From Anaerococcus sp. (GTDB taxonomy: Bacteria; Bacillota; Clostridia; Tissierellales; Peptoniphilaceae): DNA of 9,803 nt. Below are positions 1 to 8,144 of this stretch, piece by piece; position 1 is the first letter of the stretch; the number at the start of each line of letters is the position of its first letter. The stretch covers positions 1 to 9,803 of the forward strand of contig JAPJPH010000022.1 in NCBI GenBank assembly GCA_030825745.1. The letters are read 5' to 3'. A program made the position numbers and the translations under genes. The notes beneath the pieces were generated by a model. It did not search any database. It had not been told where the DNA came from and worked only from the letters and a program-made list of their open reading frames with translations.

Positions 1-1050
1 GATCTAATTATGAAAGATCATCCAAATAATTTTTACCATGAATTTATCTATGGATATCTTTTTATATATTTTAAAAGTGGTTATAATGGTGAGGATGAAA
101 ATATAAAAGAAGTTAAGGATGCCATAACCTTCATGACCATCCACCAGGCCAAGGGTCTAGAATTTGAGGCGGTTTTCGTATCTAGCCTAAATGATTATCC
201 AAGGGCAAATATAAAATCTTTTATAGATGATTTAAATAAGGGAGATTTTAGGCAAAAAGACTTGGATTTTTATAGGAAATATTACACAGCCTTTACTAGG
301 GCTAAAAATTTGCTTGTGCTATTAGATAATTCTAGAGATTTTAGGATAGCTAGGCCTATGGAAAAATTAGATAATTCATCAAAGCTTAATAGCCTTGATT
401 TTAGAAGGAAATCTTATGAAAAAGAAGTAAAAACACTAGCCTATACAACCGACTTAGAAGTATATATGGCTTGTCCTTTAAAATACAAATTTTTAAGGAA
501 ATTCTCCTTTAAATTACCAAAGACCAGGTCCCTCATAAGGGGCTTAAGGATCCATGAATTAAGCGAGTATGTAATTAGTAATGACTATCAAAAAAAGGAC
601 TTGGAAAAATTATTAATAGAAAATCCAAGTTATAAGTTAGCAATAGAAAATATCTTAGCAAGGAATTTTTTGATTAGGGATGTAGAAGCTAATTACAACC
701 TAGCTAGAAAGGATTTTATTTTACAAGGAAATATTGATCTAATCTTAGCTGATGGATCCATAGTAGATATAAAAACAGGAAAAATAGATAAGAAGCTTTT
801 AGAAAAGTATAAAAACCAGCTAATAACCTATAAGTATTTAAGAGAAATGAATGGTGAAAGGGTTATTTCAATGTTTCTATATTTCATAGAAGAAGATGAA
901 CTAATAGAAGTTTTTGAAAAAGACTTTAACCTAAATATTATAGATGAAGTTGGCAAAAATATCATAGAAGAAAATTTCAATATTAAAACTAATGATTTAT
1001 CCCAGTGTAGGTATTGCCCGATGAAGTATTACTGCGACCGTCTTGATTAA
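1..1050 (+). CDS. UvrD-type helicase fused to Fe-S PD-(D/E)XK nuclease, 3' part (5' end outside window)
   Basis: The frame is open to the left edge, so this is the C-terminal part of a longer protein; the first ATG at base 10 is internal. Counting from that Met, residues 43-56 (TIHQAKGLEFEAVF) match superfamily 1 helicase motif V and residues 91-99 (YYTAFTRAK) match motif VI, with the conserved arginine. A RecB-family nuclease domain follows: H182 in GLRIH, D243 in GNIDLI, D253 and K255 in VDIKTGK, and Q270/Y274 in QLITY. Four cysteines frame the nuclease, C155 before it and C333, C336, C342 (C-x2-C-x5-C) after it, the arrangement that holds a [4Fe-4S] cluster in AddB and Cas4-like nucleases. 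Expected role is ATP-driven DNA unwinding with end resection in double-strand break repair. The AddA/AddB or AdnA/AdnB relationship cannot be settled without the N-terminus. No terminator separates it from padR. Confidence 0.88.
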   Translation, partial: DLIMKDHPNNFYHEFIYGYLFIYFKSGYNGEDENIKEVKDAITFMTIHQAKGLEFEAVFVSSLNDYPRANIKSFIDDLNKGDFRQKDLDFYRKYYTAFTRAKNLLVLLDNSRDFRIARPMEKLDNSSKLNSLDFRRKSYEKEVKTLAYTTDLEVYMACPLKYKFLRKFSFKLPKTRSLIRGLRIHELSEYVISNDYQKKDLEKLLIENPSYKLAIENILARNFLIRDVEANYNLARKDFILQGNIDLILADGSIVDIKTGKIDKKLLEKYKNQLITYKYLREMNGERVISMFLYFIEEDELIEVFEKDFNLNIIDEVGKNIIEENFNIKTNDLSQCRYCPMKYYCDRLD

Positions 1051-1070
1051 GATCTACTTTGTAATACAAT
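1043..1070 (+). promoter_or_regulatory. Possible sigma-A promoter for padR-rsuA
   Basis: TTGATT (1043-1048) lies 16 bases before TACAAT (1065-1070), fitting -35 and -10 boxes. The -35 overlaps the end of the preceding helicase-nuclease gene. The match is by eye, and padR may instead be read from upstream. Confidence 0.4.
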
Positions 1071-1076
1071 ATACAA
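1059..1076 (+). promoter_or_regulatory. Candidate PadR operator (inverted repeat over the -10 box)
   Basis: TTGTA-A-TACAA at 1059-1069 is a perfect inverted repeat. The same TTGTA arm also pairs with a second TACAA at 1072-1076, leaving an 8-base spacer. Known PadR operators are short dyads with about 8-10 bases between half sites, and PadR proteins often repress their own gene. The site overlaps the predicted -10 box and ends 13 bases before the padR start. Assignment as the operator is inference. Confidence 0.35.
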
Positions 1077-1089
1077 AAAGGGTGATATT

Positions 1090-1416
1090 ATGATTCAATC
1101 TCAAATGTTAAAAGGACTTATCGATGGGGTAATCCTTCATATAATAAAAAATAATGAAACATATGGTTATGAAATAGTTGAAGAATTGAAATTAAGTGGA
1201 TTTTATTCTATGACTGAGGGTACAGTATATCCTATACTAATTAGACTAGCTAGGAAGGGCTATATCTTAGCAACCTACAAAAAATCTAGCATAGGTCCAA
1301 AAAGGAAGTATTATTATATAACAGAAAAAGGCAGGGACTACCTTGAAGGATTTTATGAATCTTTTGATGAACTTAAAGCTGCCACAGAGAATGTACTAGA
1401 AAGGGGTAAGCTATGA
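1090..1416 (+). CDS. PadR family transcriptional regulator
   Basis: This 108-residue winged-helix DNA-binding protein belongs to the short PadR class. The family signature is clear: YGYEIVEEL (about 26-34), EGTVYPILIRLARKGYI (about 43-59, recognition helix and start of the wing), and GPKRKYYYITEKG (about 69-81). The C-terminal helix (about 85-105) is the usual dimerisation helix. Such proteins sense small molecules and usually repress a neighbouring membrane protein or exporter gene. Here the next gene is rsuA instead, entered through an ATGA overlap, so the effector and target are not evident. A GGTGAT ribosome binding site precedes the ATG by a few bases. A palindrome just upstream may be its own operator. 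Confidence 0.9.
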   Translation: MIQSQMLKGLIDGVILHIIKNNETYGYEIVEELKLSGFYSMTEGTVYPILIRLARKGYILATYKKSSIGPKRKYYYITEKGRDYLEGFYESFDELKAATENVLERGKL

Positions 1417-2108
1417 GAGTTGATAAGATGATTGGAAATTCTGGGCTAGATAGTAGAAAAAATATAAAAAGACTAGCCAAAAAAGGAGAACTTTTAGTAA
1501 ATGGTCAAGTCATTAAAGATAGCTCCTACCAAGTAGACCCTGAAGTTGATGAGGTATTTTACAGGGGAGAGTATGTAGAATATTTTGAAAATATTTATAT
1601 TATGTTAAATAAGCCAGCAGGTTACCTATCAGCAACTGAAGATAGGGACCCTACAGTAATAGAGCTTCTAGATGACTTTTATAAGTCAATAGGTTTATCT
1701 ATAGCAGGAAGATTAGATAAAAATACAACAGGCCTATTACTTTTATCAACAGATGGAAAGTTTATCCATAGGGTGACATCTCCAAACTCAAAAATTAACA
1801 AAAAATACCTAGTAGAAAGTAAGGATAAGATTGATAGGGACCTAATTGAAAAATTTAAAGAGGGTATTTACATTAAAGAAGATGATTATGTGGCTAAACC
1901 AGCTATATTAGAAATTATAGATGATAAAAAAGCCTATGTAACAGTAATAGAGGGAAAGTTCCATTTAGTAAAAAGATTGTTTTCTAATATGGGAAATCAA
2001 GTTACTAGCTTAAAAAGAGTCTCAATTGGAGATTTATTATTAGATCCACATTTAAATGAGGGAGAGTATAGAGAGTTAAATGAAGAGGAAATAGGCTTAT
2101 TCATTTAA
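1413..2108 (+). CDS. rsuA: 16S rRNA pseudouridine(516) synthase RsuA
   Basis: This 231-residue pseudouridine synthase is expected to isomerise U516 (E. coli numbering) in helix 18 of 16S rRNA. The N-terminal S4-like RNA-binding domain spans about 1-55. The catalytic domain carries LNKPAGY (65-71) and AGRLDKNTTGLLLL (98-111), with D102 as the nucleophile. Later blocks, TSPN, KKYLV, KPAILEI and GEYRELNEEEI at the C-terminus, follow E. coli RsuA closely enough to prefer RsuA over RluB/E/F. The length matches the family. Its ATG overlaps the padR stop codon (ATGA at 1413-1416), so translation is probably coupled to padR. RluB-like specificity remains a minor alternative. Confidence 0.85.
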   Translation: MRVDKMIGNSGLDSRKNIKRLAKKGELLVNGQVIKDSSYQVDPEVDEVFYRGEYVEYFENIYIMLNKPAGYLSATEDRDPTVIELLDDFYKSIGLSIAGRLDKNTTGLLLLSTDGKFIHRVTSPNSKINKKYLVESKDKIDRDLIEKFKEGIYIKEDDYVAKPAILEIIDDKKAYVTVIEGKFHLVKRLFSNMGNQVTSLKRVSIGDLLLDPHLNEGEYRELNEEEIGLFI

Positions 2109-2117
2109 TTTTATTAT

Positions 2118-2123
2118 GAGGGT
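2118..2123 (+). promoter_or_regulatory. Ribosome binding site deciding the sugar transferase start
   Basis: GAGGGT lies 4 bases before the ATG at 2128. The in-frame ATG at 2116 has only A/T before it and itself overlaps this site, so 2128 is the better start. Confidence 0.55.
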
Positions 2124-2127
2124 AAAT

Positions 2128-2727
2128 ATGTATAGAAAATACATAAAAAATATTATTGATTTTTTAATTAGTTTAATATTTATAATTTTACTATCACCAG
2201 TTTTTCTATTGGTAAGTATATTTAGCAAAATAGATGAACCAAGAGGGAAAATATTTTTCACCCAAAATAGGGTTGGAAAAAATAGTGAGGTTTTTAAATG
2301 TATTAAATTTAGGTCTATGAGTGATAAGGCACCCAAGGATGCCCCAACCTGGCAGCTAAAAGATGCCGACCAATATATAAGTAAGTTTGGTAAGTTTATT
2401 AGAAAAACAAGTATAGATGAGATTCCCCAACTTATAAATATCCTAAAGGGAGATATGAGTTTTGTTGGGCCAAGACCGGTAGTATTAAGTGAGAAAGAGC
2501 TTATTAATTTAAGAGCCACCTATAAGGCAGATAGGGTAAAACCTGGAATAACAGGACTAGCCCAGATATCAGGTAGGGATAATGTAGATCCTAAAACTAA
2601 GGCTTTATTTGATAAGGAGTATGCAGAAAGGATTTCACTTTTATTAGATGTAAAGATTTTCTTAAAGACCATTCCAAAAGTTTTGATGGGGGATGGAGTA
2701 AGAGAAGGTGAACAAAAATTTAACTAA
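2128..2727 (+). CDS. PglC-like polyprenol-phosphate sugar phosphotransferase
   Basis: This 199-residue bacterial sugar transferase (PF02397) is of the minimal, monotopic PglC type. It would transfer a sugar-1-phosphate from a UDP-sugar to undecaprenyl phosphate, the priming step of a surface glycan or glycoconjugate. Residues about 6-32 form one hydrophobic helix broken by S23-P24, the re-entrant membrane hairpin of PglC. The catalytic Asp-Glu pair is D97-E98 (SIDEIPQL), followed by GDMSFVGPRP (108-117) and KPGITGLAQISGR (138-150). There is no large N-terminal multi-membrane domain as in WbaP. It follows rsuA by 19 bases. No other glycan gene is in the window, so the sugar and product are unknown. 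An upstream ATG at 2116 would add four residues. Confidence 0.88.
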   Translation: MYRKYIKNIIDFLISLIFIILLSPVFLLVSIFSKIDEPRGKIFFTQNRVGKNSEVFKCIKFRSMSDKAPKDAPTWQLKDADQYISKFGKFIRKTSIDEIPQLINILKGDMSFVGPRPVVLSEKELINLRATYKADRVKPGITGLAQISGRDNVDPKTKALFDKEYAERISLLLDVKIFLKTIPKVLMGDGVREGEQKFN

Positions 2728-2745
2728 GTTCTATAGGGAAAAGAT

Positions 2746-2772
2746 TTGCACACTAGAATAATTTATGATAAT
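2746..2772 (+). promoter_or_regulatory. Probable promoter of the glpP-glpK locus
   Basis: TTGCAC (2746-2751) and GATAAT (2767-2772) are 15 bases apart; TAATAT at 2769-2774 gives an alternative 17-base spacing. The start of RNA would fall near 2780, leaving a leader of roughly 70 bases before glpP that contains the hairpin at 2803-2830. Confidence 0.45.
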
Positions 2773-2802
2773 ATATAGGTATATTAATAGAGATGATGAG
2801 GG

Positions 2803-2843
2803 ACGAGCGGATTATTTTTATCTAGCTCGTTTTGTCTTTTTTT
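2803..2843 (+). terminator. Hairpin and U-tract in the glpP leader (attenuator or terminator)
   Basis: ACGAGC (2803-2808) pairs perfectly with GCTCGT (2825-2830). The stem continues with GAT (2810-2812) to ATC (2820-2822) across a small internal loop. TTTTGTCTTTTTTT follows at 2830-2843, and the glpP ribosome binding site comes directly after. If the promoter at 2746 is right, this lies inside the 5' leader and would limit readthrough into glpP-glpK. GlpP proteins act on hairpins of this sort in glp leaders, so autoregulation is plausible. It could instead simply end the upstream sugar transferase transcript. Confidence 0.55.
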
Positions 2844-2848
2844 GGAGG
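2844..2848 (+). promoter_or_regulatory. Ribosome binding site deciding the glpP start
   Basis: GGAGG lies 4 bases before the ATG at 2853. A longer in-frame reading from TTG at 2832 would begin inside the U-tract and translate the ribosome binding site itself, so it is rejected. Confidence 0.75.
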
Positions 2849-2852
2849 TTTT

Positions 2853-4941
<2,089 letters not shown>

Positions 4942-4960
4942 AAATAAATAATAATAAGAG

Positions 4961-5008
4961 AAAGAGTGTACTAAAGTTTACGGGCGCTCTTTGCTTAAAA
5001 AGAGCCCC
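4961..5008 (+). promoter_or_regulatory. Competing RNA stems: switchable leader between glpK and the dehydrogenase operon
   Basis: AAAGAGTG (4961-4968) can pair with CGCTCTTT (4985-4992), 8 pairs with one G-U. The same 3' segment, as GGGCGCTCTTT (4982-4992), can instead pair with AAAGAGCCCC (4999-5008) around the loop GCTTAA, giving about 10 pairs with one bulged C. The second pairing uses up the 5' arm of the terminator at 4998-5024. The first stem therefore favours termination and the second favours readthrough. No clear promoter lies between the terminator and the next ATG. GlpP with G3P is the obvious candidate controller, but this is inference. Confidence 0.6.
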
Positions 5009-5024
5009 ATTGAGGGGCTTTTTT
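4998..5024 (+). terminator. Strong intrinsic terminator, probably conditional
   Basis: GCCCC (5004-5008, with G at 5004) pairs with GGGGC (5014-5018) across the loop ATTGA. The stem extends outward by an A-T, a G-T and four A-T pairs and ends in TTTTTT (5019-5024). It sits 22 bases before the ATG of the GlpA-like gene. Confidence 0.85.
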
Positions 5025-5045
5025 AGTACATAAAAAGGAGAAGAT

Positions 5046-6470
5046 ATGTTAGATGTAGTAATCATTGGTGCAGGAGTTACAGGTACTTCCGTTGCCTACA
5101 ATTTGTCAAAATATGAGGGTAACTTTTTAGTAGTTGAGGCAGAAAGTGATGTTTGTGAAAGAACATCTAAGGCTAACTCAGGTATATGCCATGGAGGCTA
5201 TGATGCCAAACCGGGTACTATGAAAGCTAAAATGAATATTAGAGGTAACCAAATGATGGATGAGATAAGTAAAGAATTATCTTTTCCATATAAACAAATA
5301 GGATCTATGGTTTTATGCCATGATGTATCAGAATTTAACAAACTAAAGGCTCTATATAAGCAAGGCCTAGACAATGGATTAAAAAACTTAAAGATAATCT
5401 ATAGGGATGAAATACTAAAACTTGAAGAAAATGTTGAAGAGAATGTCTATGCTGCACTTTTATGTGAACATTCAGGAATAGTTGATCCATTTTTAATGAA
5501 TATAGCCTTTGCTGAAGGATCTAACCTAAATGGAGTAGACTATAAATTTAATACAAAAATAGTAAAGATAGAAGAAAATGATGGGCATTACACCCTTATA
5601 ACAGAAAGTGGAGAAAAAATTGAAACTAAGGCTGTAGTAAATGCAGCAGGTCTACATTCTGATGAAATTCATAATAACCTATTTGATGATAAATATGAAA
5701 TAAAGGCTAGAAGGGGAGAATATCTACTATTAGATAAATCATGCCAAGGATTTGTAAAACATGTTATGTTTAACCTACCTACAGAAAAAGGTAAGGGTAT
5801 CCTTGTTTCTCCAACTATAGATAATAACATCTTACTTGGCCCAACATCAGATTTTGTTGATGAAAAAGATGATACAGTAACTACAGCAGAGAGAATTCAA
5901 GAAGTTGTAGAAAAATGTAATGAAACTGTTAGAAATGTACCAGTTAGAAGTGTAATAACATCATTTTCAGGAAATAGGGCCCACGAAGTTTCTGGAGACT
6001 TTATTCTACAAGAAAGTAAAAAAGGATTTTTTGACTGTATAGGTATAGAATCACCAGGTCTTACATCAGCACCAGCTATAGGTGAATATATGGCAGGACT
6101 TATCAAAGATAGCCTAGAATTAGATGAAAATAAAGAATTTAAACCAGGAAGAAATCCAATTCCAAAAACTAGTGAGCTAAGCAAAGAAGAACATAACGAA
6201 CTAATCAAGAAAAACCCAGCCTATGGAAAAATAATCTGCAGGTGTGAGAAGGTAACAGAGGGAGAAATCCTAGATGCTATTCATGCACCACTAGGAGCAA
6301 AAACTGTTGATGGTATCAAAAGAAGAGTTAGAGCTACAGCAGGTAGGTGCCAAGGAGGATTCTGTCTTCCTCATATCCTAGAAATCCTAGAAAAAGAATT
6401 AGATTGTGACATGAAAGATTTAACCAAAAAAGGTAATGGATCTTCTTATATAGTAGAAAAGATTAAATAG
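5046..6470 (+). CDS. GlpA-like FAD-dependent glycerol-3-phosphate dehydrogenase with [2Fe-2S] BFD domain
   Basis: This 474-residue FAD oxidoreductase of the DAO family is predicted to oxidise G3P to dihydroxyacetone phosphate. The N-terminal Rossmann motif is VVIIGAGVTGTS (4-15) with E31 positioned to bind the FAD ribose. SKANSGICHGGYDAKPGT (41-58) is typical of the GlpA/LhgO group. A C-terminal BFD-like domain holds C398-x-C400 and C435-x4-C440, the four ligands of a [2Fe-2S] cluster, as in GlpA of the anaerobic GlpABC enzyme. It has no membrane anchor. AAGGAG lies a few bases before the ATG. Position after glpK favours G3P as substrate over L-2-hydroxyglutarate. The oxidoreductase gene follows after 9 bases. 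E. coli GlpA is somewhat longer. Confidence 0.85.
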   Translation: MLDVVIIGAGVTGTSVAYNLSKYEGNFLVVEAESDVCERTSKANSGICHGGYDAKPGTMKAKMNIRGNQMMDEISKELSFPYKQIGSMVLCHDVSEFNKLKALYKQGLDNGLKNLKIIYRDEILKLEENVEENVYAALLCEHSGIVDPFLMNIAFAEGSNLNGVDYKFNTKIVKIEENDGHYTLITESGEKIETKAVVNAAGLHSDEIHNNLFDDKYEIKARRGEYLLLDKSCQGFVKHVMFNLPTEKGKGILVSPTIDNNILLGPTSDFVDEKDDTVTTAERIQEVVEKCNETVRNVPVRSVITSFSGNRAHEVSGDFILQESKKGFFDCIGIESPGLTSAPAIGEYMAGLIKDSLELDENKEFKPGRNPIPKTSELSKEEHNELIKKNPAYGKIICRCEKVTEGEILDAIHAPLGAKTVDGIKRRVRATAGRCQGGFCLPHILEILEKELDCDMKDLTKKGNGSSYIVEKIK

Positions 6471-6479
6471 GGGGGCAAG

Positions 6480-7739
6480 ATGAAAGATTATGATTTAGTA
6501 GTAATAGGTGGAGGTCCTGCAGGACTAGCATCTGCTATAAAGGCCTATGATGAGGGAATAAAAAACATCCTCGTTGTAGAAAGAGATGAAAGATTAGGTG
6601 GTATATTAAACCAATGTATCCATAATGGTTTTGGTCTACAAAGATTTAAAGAAGAATTAACAGGACCAGAATATGCTCAAAGATTTATAAAAATGGCAAA
6701 AGAGCGTGATATAGATATAAAATTAAATACCATAGTTATAGATATGCACGAAGATAAAACTATAACATTAATGAACAAAGAAGATGGGATAGTTAGTATA
6801 AAACCAAAAGCTATAATCCTAGCTATGGGTTGTAGAGAAAGACCTAGAGGAGCCTTAAATACTCCAGGATCTAGACCTGCAGGAGTATACTCAGCAGGAA
6901 CTGCCCAAAAACTAGTAAATATTGATGGATACTTACCAGGAAAAAAAGTAGTTATTCTAGGTAGTGGTGATATTGGTTTAATCATGGCTAGACGTATGAC
7001 CCTAGAAGGAGCCAAGGTAGAATGTGTGGCAGAGTTAATGCCATTTTCAGGGGGACTAAAAAGAAATATAGTTCAATGTCTACATGATTATGATATACCC
7101 CTATATTACTCAACAACCATATCAGGAATAAAAGGAACTGATAGGGTTGAGGGAGTTTACCTATCAAAGGTAGATAAGAACCTAAAGGTAATACCAAATA
7201 CAGAAAAATTCATTGAATGTGATACAATCCTCCTATCAGTTGGACTAATCCCAGAAAATGAGTTAACTAATGAAGCTAATATAAAAATTGATAATAAAAC
7301 CAAGGGAGCAGTAGTATCAGATAGACTAATGACATCTGTTGATGGTGTATTTGCAGCAGGAAATGTACTTCATGTTCATGATCTAGTAGACTTTGTATCT
7401 GAAGAAAGCGAAATAGCAGGTCTAAATGCTGCCAAATATATCAAGGGAGAATTTGGATTATCAGATAAAGAAAGTATAGAAGTAAAAGCAGAAGATGGGG
7501 TAAGCTATACAATCCCTCAATATATTAACTATGAAACCATGCCTGAAAGTCTAACCCTTAGATTTAGGGTAAACAATGTTTATCCATCTAGAAAAATCGC
7601 AGCCTATGCTGATAATGAGCAAATATTTTCTAGGAAAAAAAGAGTCCTAGCTCCAGGTGAAATGGAATCTATAACAATAAAAAAATCTGACCTAAAAGAA
7701 GATACTAAAAAGATCAGTGTAAAATTGGAGGCAGAATGA
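6480..7739 (+). CDS. FAD/NAD(P)-dependent oxidoreductase, partner of the GlpA-like dehydrogenase
   Basis: This 419-residue pyridine nucleotide-disulfide oxidoreductase-fold protein has an FAD motif VVIGGGPAGLAS (7-18) and a second nucleotide-binding motif VVILGSGDIGLIMA (157-170) for NAD(P). GVFAAGNVLHVHDLVDFV (289-306) is the C-terminal FAD motif. There is no redox-active CxxC pair as in thioredoxin reductase; a single C46 sits in NQCIHNG. The fold resembles the large subunits of opine, sarcosine and cyanide-forming dehydrogenases. The last 85 or so residues look like a separate beta-rich tail. It starts 9 bases after the GlpA-like gene and overlaps the DUF1667 gene by 4 bases, so the three products are probably made together. 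It would fill the place of GlpB, passing electrons between the GlpA-like flavin/Fe-S centres and NAD(P). The direction and acceptor are not shown. Confidence 0.82.
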   Translation: MKDYDLVVIGGGPAGLASAIKAYDEGIKNILVVERDERLGGILNQCIHNGFGLQRFKEELTGPEYAQRFIKMAKERDIDIKLNTIVIDMHEDKTITLMNKEDGIVSIKPKAIILAMGCRERPRGALNTPGSRPAGVYSAGTAQKLVNIDGYLPGKKVVILGSGDIGLIMARRMTLEGAKVECVAELMPFSGGLKRNIVQCLHDYDIPLYYSTTISGIKGTDRVEGVYLSKVDKNLKVIPNTEKFIECDTILLSVGLIPENELTNEANIKIDNKTKGAVVSDRLMTSVDGVFAAGNVLHVHDLVDFVSEESEIAGLNAAKYIKGEFGLSDKESIEVKAEDGVSYTIPQYINYETMPESLTLRFRVNNVYPSRKIAAYADNEQIFSRKKRVLAPGEMESITIKKSDLKEDTKKISVKLEAE

Positions 7740-8101
7740 AAAAGCAACTAACATGTATAAATTGTCCTATGGGATGCCAGGTAGTAGTAAGTCTAGATGA
7801 TGATAAAAATATCACAAACATAGAAGGTAACAGATGCAAAATGGGCGAAAAATATGCAAGAGATGAAATAACTAACCCAAAAAGGATGGTTTGCTCATCA
7901 GTATCTGTAGAAGGGTCTGATAAGGTATCTGTGCCTGTAAAAACTAGCGAAGCAATACCTAAAGGTATGATTTTTGATATAATGACAGAAATAAACAAGG
8001 CAAAAATAAAAGCCCCAGTTCATATAGGAGATATAGTAATAGAAAATGTCCTAAATACAGGAGCAAACATTTTAGCTACAGATGAAAGAGCTAGCCTATA
8101 A
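7736..8101 (+). CDS. DUF1667 (COG3862) cysteine-rich protein of the G3P oxidation operon
   Basis: This 121-residue cytosolic protein has no signal peptide or membrane segment. It has C7-x2-C10-x3-C14, then C34 in GNRCKMGEKY and C53 in RMVCSSV. The order Cx2Cx3C, a V-rich strand, N-I-x-x-I-E-G-N, then C-K-x-G and a downstream NP-x-R resembles the N-terminal Fe4S4 domain of molybdopterin oxidoreductases, though no molybdopterin-binding part is present. A bound [4Fe-4S] cluster or zinc is therefore likely. The ATG overlaps the oxidoreductase stop (ATGA at 7736-7739). This family is regularly found beside GlpA-like and GlpB-like genes, so it is probably a third subunit or electron carrier; its biochemical role is not established as far as I know. 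The C-terminal half (about 65-121) has no cysteine. Confidence 0.85.
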   Translation: MKKQLTCINCPMGCQVVVSLDDDKNITNIEGNRCKMGEKYARDEITNPKRMVCSSVSVEGSDKVSVPVKTSEAIPKGMIFDIMTEINKAKIKAPVHIGDIVIENVLNTGANILATDERASL

Positions 8102-8108
8102 TTAAAAT

Positions 8109-8144
8109 ATCCTCTGATTAGTTAAATAATCAGAGGATTTTTTC
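8109..8144. terminator. Bidirectional intrinsic terminator between convergent genes
   Basis: CCTCTGATTA (8111-8120) and TAATCAGAGG (8127-8136) form a perfect 10-bp stem, extended by two A-T pairs, with loop GTTAAA. TTTTTT follows at 8138-8143 on the plus strand and ATATTTTAAT on the minus strand. It ends the glp operon and the DUF3783 gene. Confidence 0.92.

Noticed and set aside
460..1050. Cas4, hinting at a CRISPR system
   Set aside because: The nuclease is fused to helicase motifs V and VI, and there is no repeat array or cas gene in the window.
2097..2519. Open frame on the minus strand over the sugar transferase gene
   Set aside because: It lies almost wholly opposite a well-recognised gene, has no ribosome binding site and resembles no family.
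2832..2852. TTG start extending glpP by seven residues
   Set aside because: It would begin inside the leader U-tract and translate through the ribosome binding site; the ATG at 2853 fits GlpP family starts.
2746..2852. A metabolite riboswitch upstream of glpP
   Set aside because: The leader of about 70 bases is too short and simple for a known class; a single hairpin suits protein-mediated attenuation better.
5897..6208. Minus-strand open frame inside the GlpA-like gene
   Set aside because: Serine- and leucine-rich shadow of a conserved coding region with no start signals.
6677..7197. Two minus-strand open frames inside the oxidoreductase gene
   Set aside because: Both are antisense shadows of a clear FAD/NAD enzyme and lack ribosome binding sites.
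7714..7998. Minus-strand open frame opposite the DUF1667 gene
   Set aside because: The plus strand has the conserved cysteine pattern and an ATGA-coupled start; the antisense frame has neither.
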